From the NCBI GenBank assembly GCA_037501455.1, contig CM074855.1, forward strand, positions 36,923,001-36,987,000: DNA of 64,000 nt. Direction: 5' to 3'. Below, piece after piece: positions 21,316 to 32,403 of the stretch. The notes below the pieces were generated by a model. The model saw nothing but the letters and a program-made list of their open reading frames with translations. It was not told the origin of the DNA and did no database searches. The position numbers and the translations under genes are program-made. The DNA comes from Lantana camara (taxonomy: Eukaryota; Streptophyta; Magnoliopsida; Lamiales; Verbenaceae). The first letter of the stretch is position 1; each line of letters begins with the position of its first letter.

Positions 21316-24300
21316 ATGGCAACCAGAAACCCTCTAGTATCGATCTTCGGGTCAAACAAGTTGACTGGTCCCAACTATTCTGATTGGCTTAGGAATCTAA
21401 AAATCGTTATAGATTCCGAGAAGAGAACTTATGTTCTCTACGAGGCGGAACCCGTTCCCGAAGGAGAAGCTCCAACCCGGGCTGAGCGGGACGCGATCCA
21501 GAAGTGGAAGGATGATAATCTCCAAGCCTGTTGTCTCATGCTTGCTAACATGTCTCCGGACATGCGAAGACAACATGAGTCCATGGAATTTGCTTGGGAG
21601 ATTTACGACCACTTAGAGCAACTTTACCGTCCTCATGAACGTGTTACAAGGTATAACACCTCAAAGGAATTGTTCAATTTGCGAATAAAGGAAGGTACAA
21701 GTGTCCATGAATATAGACTCAAGTTGCTTGCTCTCATTGAGAAACTTGCCTCCATGGACATGCCACTGAGAGATGAGCTTTTAGTGGATCTGTTGCTAGC
21801 CTCGCTCCCACCATCATTCAACCCTTTTGTCCTAAACTTCAACATGAATCATACAAATGCTAGTGTAGCTGAGCTGATTAGTCAGCTTGTGACTGCTGAA
21901 AGCACGATCAAGAAGGACAACAAGGTTATGATGGTCACTGCTCCATCTTCTTCTAAGCCTACTAAAGGCAAGGGCAAGAAAGCCCCAAAGAAGAAGAAAT
22001 CCCTTAGTCCCAATGGAGGTATCACGAAGGGAATATCCCAAAAGAAGAAACGTGATCAGAAAGAGGACGTTTACTTCCATTGTGGCAAACCGGGACATTG
22101 GAGGAGAAACTTCCAAGAGTACAAGGCTACTCTAAAGAAAGGTATGTTTCTCGTTGAAGTAAATCTTTCTATTAATTCTAACTCTTGGGTACTTGATACG
22201 GGTTGTGGATCTCATATCAGTAATGATGTACAGATGCTAAGTGAGTTCCGGAAGCTCAAAGGAGGAGAATGTGTCTTGAAGATTGGGGACGGCTCAACGG
22301 TCGAAGCTCAAGCTTTAGGCACAATTAGATTAGATTGAGGTCATTTTGTTTTAGTTTTAAATAAAGTCCTTTATGTACCAGACATTATTCGTAATATTAT
22401 TTCAGTTCCAATACTTGATTGCGAAGGTTATAAAATTAATAGTAAGAATGGTAACTTTTTCCTCAAAAAGAATAATTCTTCAATACATCTTGGTACATTA
22501 AACAATGGACTTTATCTAACTCAAAACAGTAATATTTTGAATATACAACTAGAAACAAAAAGTAAGAGAGATGACGAAGTTTCAGCATCTTTATGGCACG
22601 CTAGATTAGGGCATATTTCCAAGAAAAGAATTAGCAAGTTAAATGCCTTAGGGACATTCTCTAAAAATGACCTTAAACGGTTAACTTCCTACGAATCCTG
22701 TCTCAAAGGAAAGATGTCCAAAACTTCCTTCAAAGGGAGTGTGGATCGAGCCACAAGGACTTTGGATTTGATCCATTCTGATGTTTGTGGACCGCTTAGT
22801 GTAAGCACTCGAAACAATCATCAGTACTTCATAACCTTTACTGACAACTTTAGTCGTTATGGTTATGTGTACTTAATGAAGTACAAATCTGAGGCTCTTG
22901 AGAAATTCTTAGAATTTCAAAAGGAGGTTGAGAACCAAACTGGTCACAAGATCAAGACACTTCGATCTGATCGAGGTGGCGAGTATCTTAGTGAAGAATT
23001 CCTTAATCATCTTAGAGATACTGGTATTATCTCTCAGTGGACTCCTCCGGGAACTCCTCAGCTTAATGGAGTTTCTGAGAGAAGGAATCGAACCCTACTT
23101 GATATGGTTCATTCCATGACGAGTTTCACTGACTTACCACCTTCTTTCTGGGGTTATGCCCTAGAAAGTGCAGCAAAGATTTTGAATCTTGTTCATTCCA
23201 AGTCAGTCCCTAAAACGCCTTATGAAATGTAGCATGGTAAAATCCCAAGTTATTCTTACTTAAGAATTTGGGGTTATCTTGCTTATGTGAAGAGGACAGT
23301 GGGAGATAAGTTAGAAGCTCGTTCTAACCTATGCTACTTTGTTGGCTATCCTAAGGAATCCATAGGATATTACTTCTATGATCAAACTGAACAAAAGGTG
23401 TTTATTTCAAGAAATGTAACTTTTCTTGAGGAACCGTTCCTAGAAGAAAAGAAAGTTAAGATCACAGAACTCAAAGAAATTCGAGATACTCCCACACCAC
23501 ATTTAGAGGATACGTCCCATTCTAACATCCCACAACCAATCGCAAACTTCGAGACACGTGAAAATCCTCCTCTAAGGCTTTCTGAATAAACTCCTAGATA
23601 GCCTGAGAGATGGTATGGTTTTCTCCATGAAATCTCTCAAGAGGATAATGATCTGTTAACATATGAGGAGGCACTGTCAGACTCGGATTCTGATCAGTGG
23701 AAACAAGCCATGAAGTCCGAAATGGATTGCATATACTCCAACCAAGTTTGGACTTTGGTTGATTTGCCTGATGGGGTAAAACCCATAGGTTGCAAATGGA
23801 TCTTTAAGAGAAAGCTCAGAGTAGATGGAAACGTTGCAGCCTATAAGCCAAGGCTCATTACCAAAGGCTTCACTCAAAGGCCCCATGTGGACTTTGATGA
23901 AACCTTCTCACCGGTTGCAATGCAAAAGTCAATTCGGATCATGCTTGCCATAGCTGCATAGTACGACTATGAGATATGGCAAATGGATGTGAAAATTGCC
24001 TTTCTCAATGGAGACATTGATAAGGACATTTATATGGATCAACCCATAGGTTTCACATTCAGTGGGAGTGAGCAAAAGGTTTGCAAACTCCAAAGATCAA
24101 TCTACGGATTGAAATAGGCTTCTAGGAATTGGAACATTCGTTTTGATGAAGCAGTCAAAGTGTTTGGCTTCGTTCAAAATTCGAATGAGCCCTACGTGTA
24201 TAGAAAGGAATTGGAGACTTCAGTGGAATTCTTAGTGCTTTATGTTGATGAAATCCTTCTAATTGGGAATTCGAAGGATGACATGAAAGTTACCAAGTCA

Positions 24301-25230
24301 TGGTTATCGAACCAATTCGAGATGAAAGATCATGGTGATGCGTCCTGCATTCTCGGTATTAAGATCTATAGGGATAGATCTAAGAGATTGATAGGACTGT
24401 CACAATCGATGTACATAGACAAAGTACTAAAACGGTTCAGTATGGAGAATACGAAGAACAAAGTTCTTCCCATGAGTGTAGGAACATCTCTTTCGAAGAA
24501 GATGTGCCCTAAGACGAACCTTGAGAAGGAAAGAATGACTCATGTGCCTTATGCCTTGGCAATAAGTAGTATAATGTATGCAATGCTATGTACTCGACCG
24601 GATGTGGCTTATGCACTTAGTGTTACGAGCCGTTTCCAATCAGACCCTAGAGAAGGTCACTGGACTGCCGTTAAGAATATCCTAAAGAACTTACGAAGCA
24701 CTAAGGATTTATTCTAAGTATACGAAGGACAGAAAGATCTGGTATTCGGAGGATACTGCGATGCAAGCTTTGCATCTGACTGAGATGATTTTAAGTCAAT
24801 GTCAGGATACTTTTTCTACCTTAACGACGGAGCAGTGAGTTAGAAAAGTTCCAAGTAAACTACCACTACAGGTTCGACCACTGAGGCTAAATACTTAGCT
24901 TCAAACGATGCAGCTAAGGAAGGTTTTTGGATTAGAAACTTCATTCAAGAATTGCATGTTGTTCCTAGCATGAAAGACCCCATTACTGTGTTTTGTGACA
25001 ACAATGGGGTGGTTACTCAAGCAAGAGAACCAAGATCTCACCAACGGACCAAACACATTATGAGGGAGTATCACCTAATTCGTGATATTATCAAACGAGG
25101 TGATGTGCAAATTGAGAGGGTCACATCAGCAGAGAACGTGGCAGACTCGCTTACTAAACCCATTAGTCGAGAAGCTTTCGAAGGTCATCTTAAGAAGATG
25201 GGACTTAGATTAGCTCCTGAATGGCTTTGA
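21316..25230 (+). pseudogene. COP2 gag-pol (Ty1/copia polyprotein), one frame with ten premature stops
   Basis: The ATG at 21316 (MATRNPLVSI) opens a frame of 1305 codons that stays in register to the stop at 25228-25230. Order: Gag; zinc knuckle near residue 254 with its first and last Cys lost (YFHCGKPGHWRRNF); protease with DTGCGSH intact; integrase (HARLGHIS, SDRGGEYLSEEF, NGVSERRNRT); RT; RNase H. The RT catalytic box reads YVDEILLIG, so its second Asp is Glu. Stops begin at 22336, 23230, 23587, 23599, 23959, 24115, 24715, 24781, 24841 and 24856. Several fit C-to-T or G-to-A change (Gln or Trp to stop); others (Leu or Tyr to stop) do not. No insertions or deletions were detected against COP3. 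It is inactive. Confidence 0.93.
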
Positions 25231-25234
25231 CGGG

Positions 25235-25246
25235 CAAGTGGGAGAT
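25235..25246 (+). other. COP2 polypurine tract
   Basis: CAAGTGGGAGAT directly precedes the 3' LTR and lies 4 bases after the pol stop codon. Confidence 0.85.
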
Positions 25247-26406
25247 TGCTAGGAATAGTTCCCTAAAAGCCGATGTAATAGTCAGCTTTAGTACTTTCCT
25301 TTTTGTAAATCACAGACAATCTTTGAATAATACGAATTAAGGCAACACTTCTTTATATGCTCTTCTTTGATTGTGTGTTTACTTTTGACTGCGCACGTAT
25401 AAGAACTCCCCTAATCAATATGACTTATAGGACTCAACCATTTAGGTGAAGTGGTTCATGAGACGAGCCCTATATCACATAAGTCATGATTAGAAATCAC
25501 TCCTAGCCGATGAGTCCTACAGGTAGTGGGAGTGTCAACCTGACTCGTTCGAGGCTTGCTCGTCTGATCACGCCCTTAAGAAGGACCACCTTGTTTGATG
25601 GGGTGAAAAATGTATAGGTGATACGTACGTGATACATGGGGGTGCTTGCTTATTCTAAGTAGGTACACTGAGGTGTCCCGTGTGAGAAGATTCCTAAATA
25701 GGAAAGGAAGTTTCTATATCTAGAAATAGAAACTTCCAGATTAGGAAATATCTCACGAGTCATTGACATGATTAAGTGATCCTTAGACTTGGGGTTCCAT
25801 TGATACTTTATGAGCTAACTCTGTAGTCTTAGGTGTAAGCTTTAAAGGGTGTCGCCTTAGACAACTGATTCAAGGCTTATGCTGGGGCTGCACAAGTGGC
25901 ACATGAAAGTATATGAGAATCAATAAAGCGCCTACACTTGTGTGAGCAAGTTGATATCTTATTGTGTAAGTCGTTCATATGCCATCTAGGAGTCCTTGGC
26001 CAAGGCAATGGATCAAGACCTCAAGAAAAGAGTTTCTTAGATTGAGATCAAATGGATATGAAATGCACTTAACATTAAGATCGAGATTATTAGGGTTCTA
26101 ATTATTCCCTTACCGCAGATCTTGGTTGAGAGATGGCATGTAGGAGGATTTTATCTCACATGAATCAATGACTTAAAGGTTTTGTCGAATTGGGACATTC
26201 TTATTCAGCTAGGGGTCAAACACCTGTTGCTAGACTATGGTCGTTTGATCTATGGACTGATTAATTAATTAGGGAATTAATTAATTAGGGTCACTGCTAA
26301 TTGAATTAAAAACCTAGAGGGACACACACAACAACCCGGTCACGTGGGTTAAGGCTTGAATCGATTAAACGAGTTGATCGAACCATTAGGAGAATGGTGG
26401 GGTCCA

Positions 26407-26459
26407 CACGTGTGGAACACGTGTATGACACGTGTCCTTATGACACGTGTAGTCACGTG
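26407..26459 (+). promoter_or_regulatory. Array of five G-boxes in the COP2 3' LTR
   Basis: CACGTG occurs at 26407, 26418, 26429, 26444 and 26454. Both COP2 LTRs have five copies but with different spacing: the 5' LTR has an extra copy at the left of the array, the 3' LTR an extra copy at the right. Confidence 0.55.
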
Positions 26460-26841
26460 TGTGTATGTGTATATATTAAATAATTAATGTGTTAATTATT
26501 TAATGAACTTTGATTTAATTTTGAATTAATATTAAATTCCTAATTTGGAGAATAAAAGTTTAATAAATAATTAATTATGAATTAATTAATTATTAGTCTT
26601 CAAGTTATTTATTATTTAATAAATAAAGTAAGATAAAATATCTAAGAGAGTTAGATATTATTCTTGCTTGACAAATTAATCAAAAGGAGACTTTTGGTCA
26701 AAGTAAGAGACTTGGTTTCCAAGCAAGAAATCCCTTACCAAAAGGGTTTAGGAAACCCTTGCTCAACAAGCAAAGAGGTTCGAACCCCTTGCCTATTTAT
26801 ACATAGGTTTCGAACCCCATGGGATGATGATACATAATTTC

Positions 26842-29800
26842 TGTAGCACCCCAAGCGGTGGGGTACCACACCCCCGCACTATGACCCAACACGTGTACGA
26901 AATGGAAAGTCCACACACGCACCACGCCACAGCGAACGGGTGACAAACGAAAAATCCAACCTATGTTAGGCGGTACCTAACCCTGTACAAATGAAAGAAT
27001 GCAAAACATAACAGCGAAAGCAATACGAAATGCTGACTTTTCGAAAACTTTTCATACAATAAGGATGATAACATCATCAATCATACATCAAAACCAACTA
27101 TACGGGTTCAACTAAATAATCAATCCTGTCCTATCCTGTGCCGAACAATTAAACAACAAAACGGGTTCAACTGGCCCTAGAAACCTGTCCCGAATAATCA
27201 TACATTCGATTCATAACTTCAAACATGCACGCAACATAACTTATACAGAATTTACAAACATAATTCAGAACAAAAAGATTAACACACTCCGACAAACTGA
27301 CATAGACTCAACAGACACTAACAGCCACCTAGCACGAACTCCAAAGACTTCCAAAGCTAGCCTGCAAACTAAAAACAAAGGTAGGGCGAGGGTCAGTCCA
27401 CTGACAGAGTGATGGGGCTAACACACACCATAACATATATACATAAAGAGCAAAACACGTATCAAATAAAAGACTATGAACCGGGAGTAGGGTTTTGCAT
27501 ACCAGAACCATTTTCCAAAAAAAGCTCATATTTATACATATATTCATATCTTCTTAAGTTGGAAAACTCGTAAGGATTCATAGATTCAGAAACGCATATG
27601 GATCAATATTAAAACTCATAGGGATTCATATTGAAACTTATGAAGATTCATAGTTAAAAACTCATAAGTATTCTTATATTCATAAAGATTCAAACCTTAA
27701 CATAAAAATCTCTTATTGAAATCGAAAGATCCTATCCCGTTTCATAATCAAAATAACAAAAGAATTCAAATACCCGACGAGTACGGGTCTCCAACCTTAC
27801 TCCTTAATCAAACGACCCATAAGATTCATAAGGAAGCATAAACTCATAAATTCATAAGATTCATAGATTCATATCCCCGTATTCCAACCTTCTCCGGAAG
27901 TCTGCATGCGGGTTACGGGCCCACATCGTGGAACTCAATATACGTGGGGGTCGCGAACCCACAACGTGCCTTCTCCGGCCTCAGCCAAAGGCTCAAAGCA
28001 CCATACCTTCTCCTTCTCCATCTCCCTCAGAGTCGCACGTAGGTACTTCAAAGGAGCGTGTGCACAGGGGTGATAACCGGCGACCCCAACAGCCGCACCG
28101 GGTCTCTCTTACCCACACCTCCGGGGCCAAGGGATTCAAATAGATTTGTATAGATTCAAATAGATTCATAAGGAAACATACCTAACTGGCGAAACCTAGA
28201 AACATATGATTCATACTTAAAAAGCGTACCATAAGAAACATACCTTACCGTGCAACTCGGCATATACTATACACGTACCTCTCCGTGTCTTCCTAATTCA
28301 TAATATGCTGGAGGAAATCCATAGTTTGCTTGACGATATACAGTTTGGAGCATAGCTTCGTTGCAAAACCATTTTAAGCTTATATACGCCCATACGTATA
28401 ATTTCAGAAGTATTCATATTAAATCGAATTAACAAGATTCATAACGTATCATAAGACACATATTTATTATATATATAATAGTATATTCGCATGCGGGCTT
28501 GAAAACGAGCACATAGGGTCATAGGTCGCATTAACTAAAAAGAAAACAAACCTAAACCTCACCTGGCACCAAACAAAGTCAAAGACATAGCAAATGGTCC
28601 ACCCCGGAACCTGCACGACCCAGTTGTCACCACCCCGGGTGCACCTGAACCAACTGAACACACAAAACACAACACAGGGCTCAGATAGACTCAAACAACC
28701 CCACAGAGATGCACCACACATGCTCAAACACTTAAGAAATGCAATCACATAAGCAGGGTTCAAATTCATATCAATTACTTACAAAACAAATCATTATATA
28801 GTTCTATTACATAATAAGACACGTTCATGTGCACAATTAATATAAATAAGGAGAATCGAAAGGCAAAGAAATTCATATTAACTCATATATTGCATAACAA
28901 ATCTATATTCATGCAATTAAACTATTCTTACGTGCAAAGGTTTCTAATTTAATCATATAAGTCTCGTTCAATTCATATATTGCATAAAAGATTCCTATAT
29001 TGCACCTTTACAAATCAATCAAATCAAATCAAATGCACATATCACATTTCATAAAGTCGCACGTATTACCAAGCCAAATAAATCATATATTAGCATGCTA
29101 TGAATTTTATTTAAAGATCACGAAGTTACATATCAAGTTCCAACCGAATCATGGAATGCACAAACGAAGAGTATTAAGTTATTCAATTATGCAAGGTTTC
29201 GTATAATTTTATAATGCATAACGAATTCACAAGTTTCATAATAGATTAAATTACAATTTACCTGATTAAACCTTAATTCAAAGTTTCAAGGTTAGACATA
29301 TTACCTTCTTATAACGAAATCATAATTAACATATTTATTTACCAAGTGACAAGGTTTACTTAATTTATGTTATACAAATTTGTATTTTTTAAAAATTACA
29401 TAAACACCCCTTGTACAAGAATTATACCCGATTGGCATGAAACGAGACTAATATCATCATTAAATCATGAATTCATATATTCCATAATCCATTACATATT
29501 TTCAAGTACCATAAAAAGCATACTCATCAATTTATCGAACATACAAAAATGAATTACCTTTTAAACAATTAACAACTAATACAATTTCGGCATAATGGGG
29601 TTCATTTTACAATTCAAAGCATCAATACATATTTCATAATTCATTTAATACATGATTTCGTATACATTGGATTAAAATTCGATTGACAATTCTAGTAAAT
29701 CGCAATTAAATAATTAATTTCAAATATTCAAATTACACAAAATAATTTACAACAAATCAACCGGACATCCGATTGACGAACGGAAAGTGGCGTTGAACTC

Positions 29801-31189
29801 ACCACAACGAGGTGGACAAACTGTCCGAAGTTCGCCGGAGCGCCGCCACCGGAGCAGCCGGAGCGCTGCCTCAGCCACCGCCGGAGCGTGCCGGAAAAAT
29901 CCCCAAAATTCACCCGTGCAAGAATTCCCCGTGCTCGTTCGAATTCCTCGATCAATTTCGGCAAGATCCGAGCCAATCTCCTCCAATTTCAAATCCAAGA
30001 ATACGAAAACCCTAAAATCTTCAAAGTCCAATTACTTCCAAACCGGTGAACGAAAATGAGATCCGAAAGAAGCATTGTCTTACCCATGACGAGCTCTTCG
30101 AAACCCCTATAGTGGTTGCCGAAAAATATCCCCAGAGCTGGCCCCGCCGTTGCACCGCCACTGCGCAGCCGCGATCCGCCACCAAACGGCTAAATCTGAA
30201 GTCGCGTGATCAAAGGATGATAATTCTCATCGTTCCGAACAACTTTCGTGAAGAGCCCGTGGCCAAAAGATCGACGGAGAAGGCCCCCGTTGGCTGCCGA
30301 AGTTTCTGCCGCCGATCGCCTCATCGGAACCACCACCTACGACCACAATTCACCCAAAATGACACCGGAAATGGACTTGGGATGGTCTAAAACCTTGGAA
30401 AACATCAAGCCCCGTCGAAAAACGCCGCCACCGAAACGCCGCCGCTACAGTAACTCGCGCCGCCACCGCGAGCTTCAGGCGGCGTGTGCGGCACCATCGT
30501 GGCCCGGATGGCCATGCCGCCGACGTCAGATGAAGCGTAGGGAGGTCTCCTTTATGGGTCTAGGGCGCATGCCCCAAAATCACCGTCGGAAGCCGCTACG
30601 AAAGGGCGGCGAATCCGCGGTCTGCCACCACCGCCTGGCGGGACTGAAATCCACCAATATCTCCACCGTCGGTGATCTTCGGGCCGAGATCATGGTATGG
30701 TTGTGACCGCGTCGTTGAGCTCTTCGAAATGGACTATTGGATCGTCGAATTACGTCGAGTATCGGTCGAGTTTGAGTAGTGTGTGAAATCACACCTCAAG
30801 TGTGTGTGAATGTCGTGGAGAGAGAAAGCGGGAGAAGAGAGAGAGGGCTGGAGTGTGTTCTGTCACGTTTAACGAGGATCCGGGTGTTTTATCACGGGTC
30901 CTCGCGTGTAAAACGAACGGTAGGAGAAGCTAACGACGTCAAAATAAGGCAACTTAGAGTCTACGGACTCGTTTCGATGCCCCGAACACGTTGAAGGGGT
31001 CAAAGATGTCAAAATCTCGATTGAACGAGCAGTGACCGAAAAACCCCCTAAATAAGAAAATTACAAAGGGGCCCCTAAACTCTAAAAGAGTTTAAAATAG
31101 GGCCACACACAACATAAAATCACATAATTAAGCACATAACAAGGTTGAAATATGCCATACCTTATACATTGGACGAGCGGGATGTTACA
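26842..31189 (-). mobile_element. GAG-D: solo LTR of the GAG family, minus strand (4348 bp)
   Basis: It is flanked by the perfect duplication ATTTC (26837-26841 and 31190-31194), with ends TGTAGCACCCC and GATGTTACA in plus coordinates. Read on the minus strand it starts TGTAACATCCCGCTCGTCC and ends GGGGTGCTACA, as in GAG-A. No PBS, gag or PPT is present, so it is a solo LTR left by recombination between the two LTRs of one element. It is the longest LTR of the family here. It contains a GC-rich, CCGG-rich stretch (about 29790-30700) in which several overlapping open frames appear on both strands; none looks like a protein family and they are not called. Confidence 0.93.
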
Positions 31190-31524
31190 ATTTCTCCTTC
31201 TCCAAATATTATACACTACACCCTAAAGCTTAAACACCAAATATAGAACTAGCATCCTCCCTATTCGGATCGTGGTCGCGGTTGGTCGACTAATTCTCTA
31301 GAGGGCTACTATCATGAAGTCTTGAAAGATTCGAAGGAGCTTTTGGGGATCAAGCCGCGTGAAGAGCGTTCTTGGGCGGCTAGAACGTGTCAAGAAAGCT
31401 ACTACCTAAGTGAGTTTCTTGATCTCTACGAATTTGGGAATATGAATTGCAAGATTTAATTCTAACTTATTAGGAAAAATTTTAAATTTTTGCTACGTTT
31501 CTGTCTCGTTTTCCCAACAGTTTC

Positions 31525-32403
31525 ATCCGTTTGAGTGCTTCTTCGTGGAGTGCTTTTGTCCTATCTTAGAAAAAAGATGGGACTTTAAGATGATTGTAAA
31601 CTATTGTGAGCTACACGGGTTAACCGTGGAAGGAGAATTCCCTTTGCTTGCTTCGAGGAGTTGGTGGTTCGTGCTTATTCAAGGTTTCGTAGATGTCTCC
31701 GAGTGTGTTTCAACAAGGGTATTGCCGACTACGTGTTCTGGTAGAAGAACCGAGGATTGCCTCAGTGAATAAGTCTCTAGTGTGTTTGGGATTCAACAGG
31801 AGATTCGTCTTTGCATAGGCAGCCATCCCATGACATGAAAGACAAGAAAGAAGCACGGTTTGAGTGGATAAGGCTTTTGAAGAGAGTTATCTTCGGTATT
31901 AGCTTTACTTACCCGAGGGTACTCAAAACTACTTCGCTACAATCGAGGTACTAAGGAAGACTTTGGTTGTACGTTGCTAACGGAGAGTTGAAGCCTATGT
32001 CACTAGAAGTGCAAGGTCACGAGACTAATTTCACTCATGGTTCGAGAACTTAAAGAATCGGTAATGGTGTTTTGGCATGAGAAAAGATATGGAAAACTTC
32101 GTGTAGCAATATCTAATGTGCCTCGGTACAAGACCGAACATCAAGTACCGGTAAGATTCTCCAACTACTTTCAAACTCTATTTTGAAGTGGGAGCAGACA
32201 ATTAAGGACTTCGTGTCCGGTTTGGTAACGCCAAGGAGATCCGAGGGATTGCTCGTTTTCACGAGTTAACCTAATTTCTCTTAACATGGTGGTCCGACAA
32301 GCTTCGAGGGTTTTGATGTTTGGAAGAGGAGATCCCAAGAGGCGAGTTTGTTTCAAGATCTTGCTGCGGACCTAAGGATAGGTCCTTTTGAAGGAGGGGA
32401 GTT
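31525..32403 (+). other. GAG-A non-coding tail, right part, with polypurine tract
   Basis: This resumes the GAG-A tail after COP2. It aligns with the GAG-B tail, most clearly at 32155-32215 against 53893-53965 ('gattctccaactact', 'gaagtgggagcag'). No coding sequence was found. It ends in the PPT AAGGAGGGGAGTT (32391-32403), next to the 3' LTR. Confidence 0.75.

Larger units (their letters stand above)
7990..31519 (+). mobile_element. COP2: complete Ty1/copia element carrying two nested insertions
   Basis: It is flanked by the 5-bp target-site duplication GTTTC (7985-7989 and 31520-31524). Parts are: 5' LTR 7990-9879, PBS 9882-9894, leader, gag-pol 21316-25230, PPT 25235-25246, 3' LTR 25247-31519. 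The leader is split by COP3 (10238-19484) and the 3' LTR by GAG-D (26842-31189). Without these inserts it is about 9.9 kb. Ends are TGTTAGGA and TTCCCAACA. Gag-pol has ten premature stops but no frameshift, so the copy is inactive but structurally complete. Confidence 0.93.
25247..31519 (+). repeat. COP2 3' LTR, interrupted by a solo LTR
   Basis: It starts TGCTAGGAATAG and ends TTCCCAACA. The LTR proper is 25247-26841 plus 31195-31519, about 1.92 kb, close to the 1890 bp of the 5' LTR. GAG-D (26842-31189) is inserted just downstream of the TATA box. It matches the 5' LTR along its length, including five G-boxes. Confidence 0.92.

Noticed and set aside
29787..30706. Several overlapping open frames, both strands, in the GC-rich part of GAG-D
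   Set aside because: GC-rich DNA has few stops by chance. None resembles a protein family, and the region lies inside a defined solo LTR.
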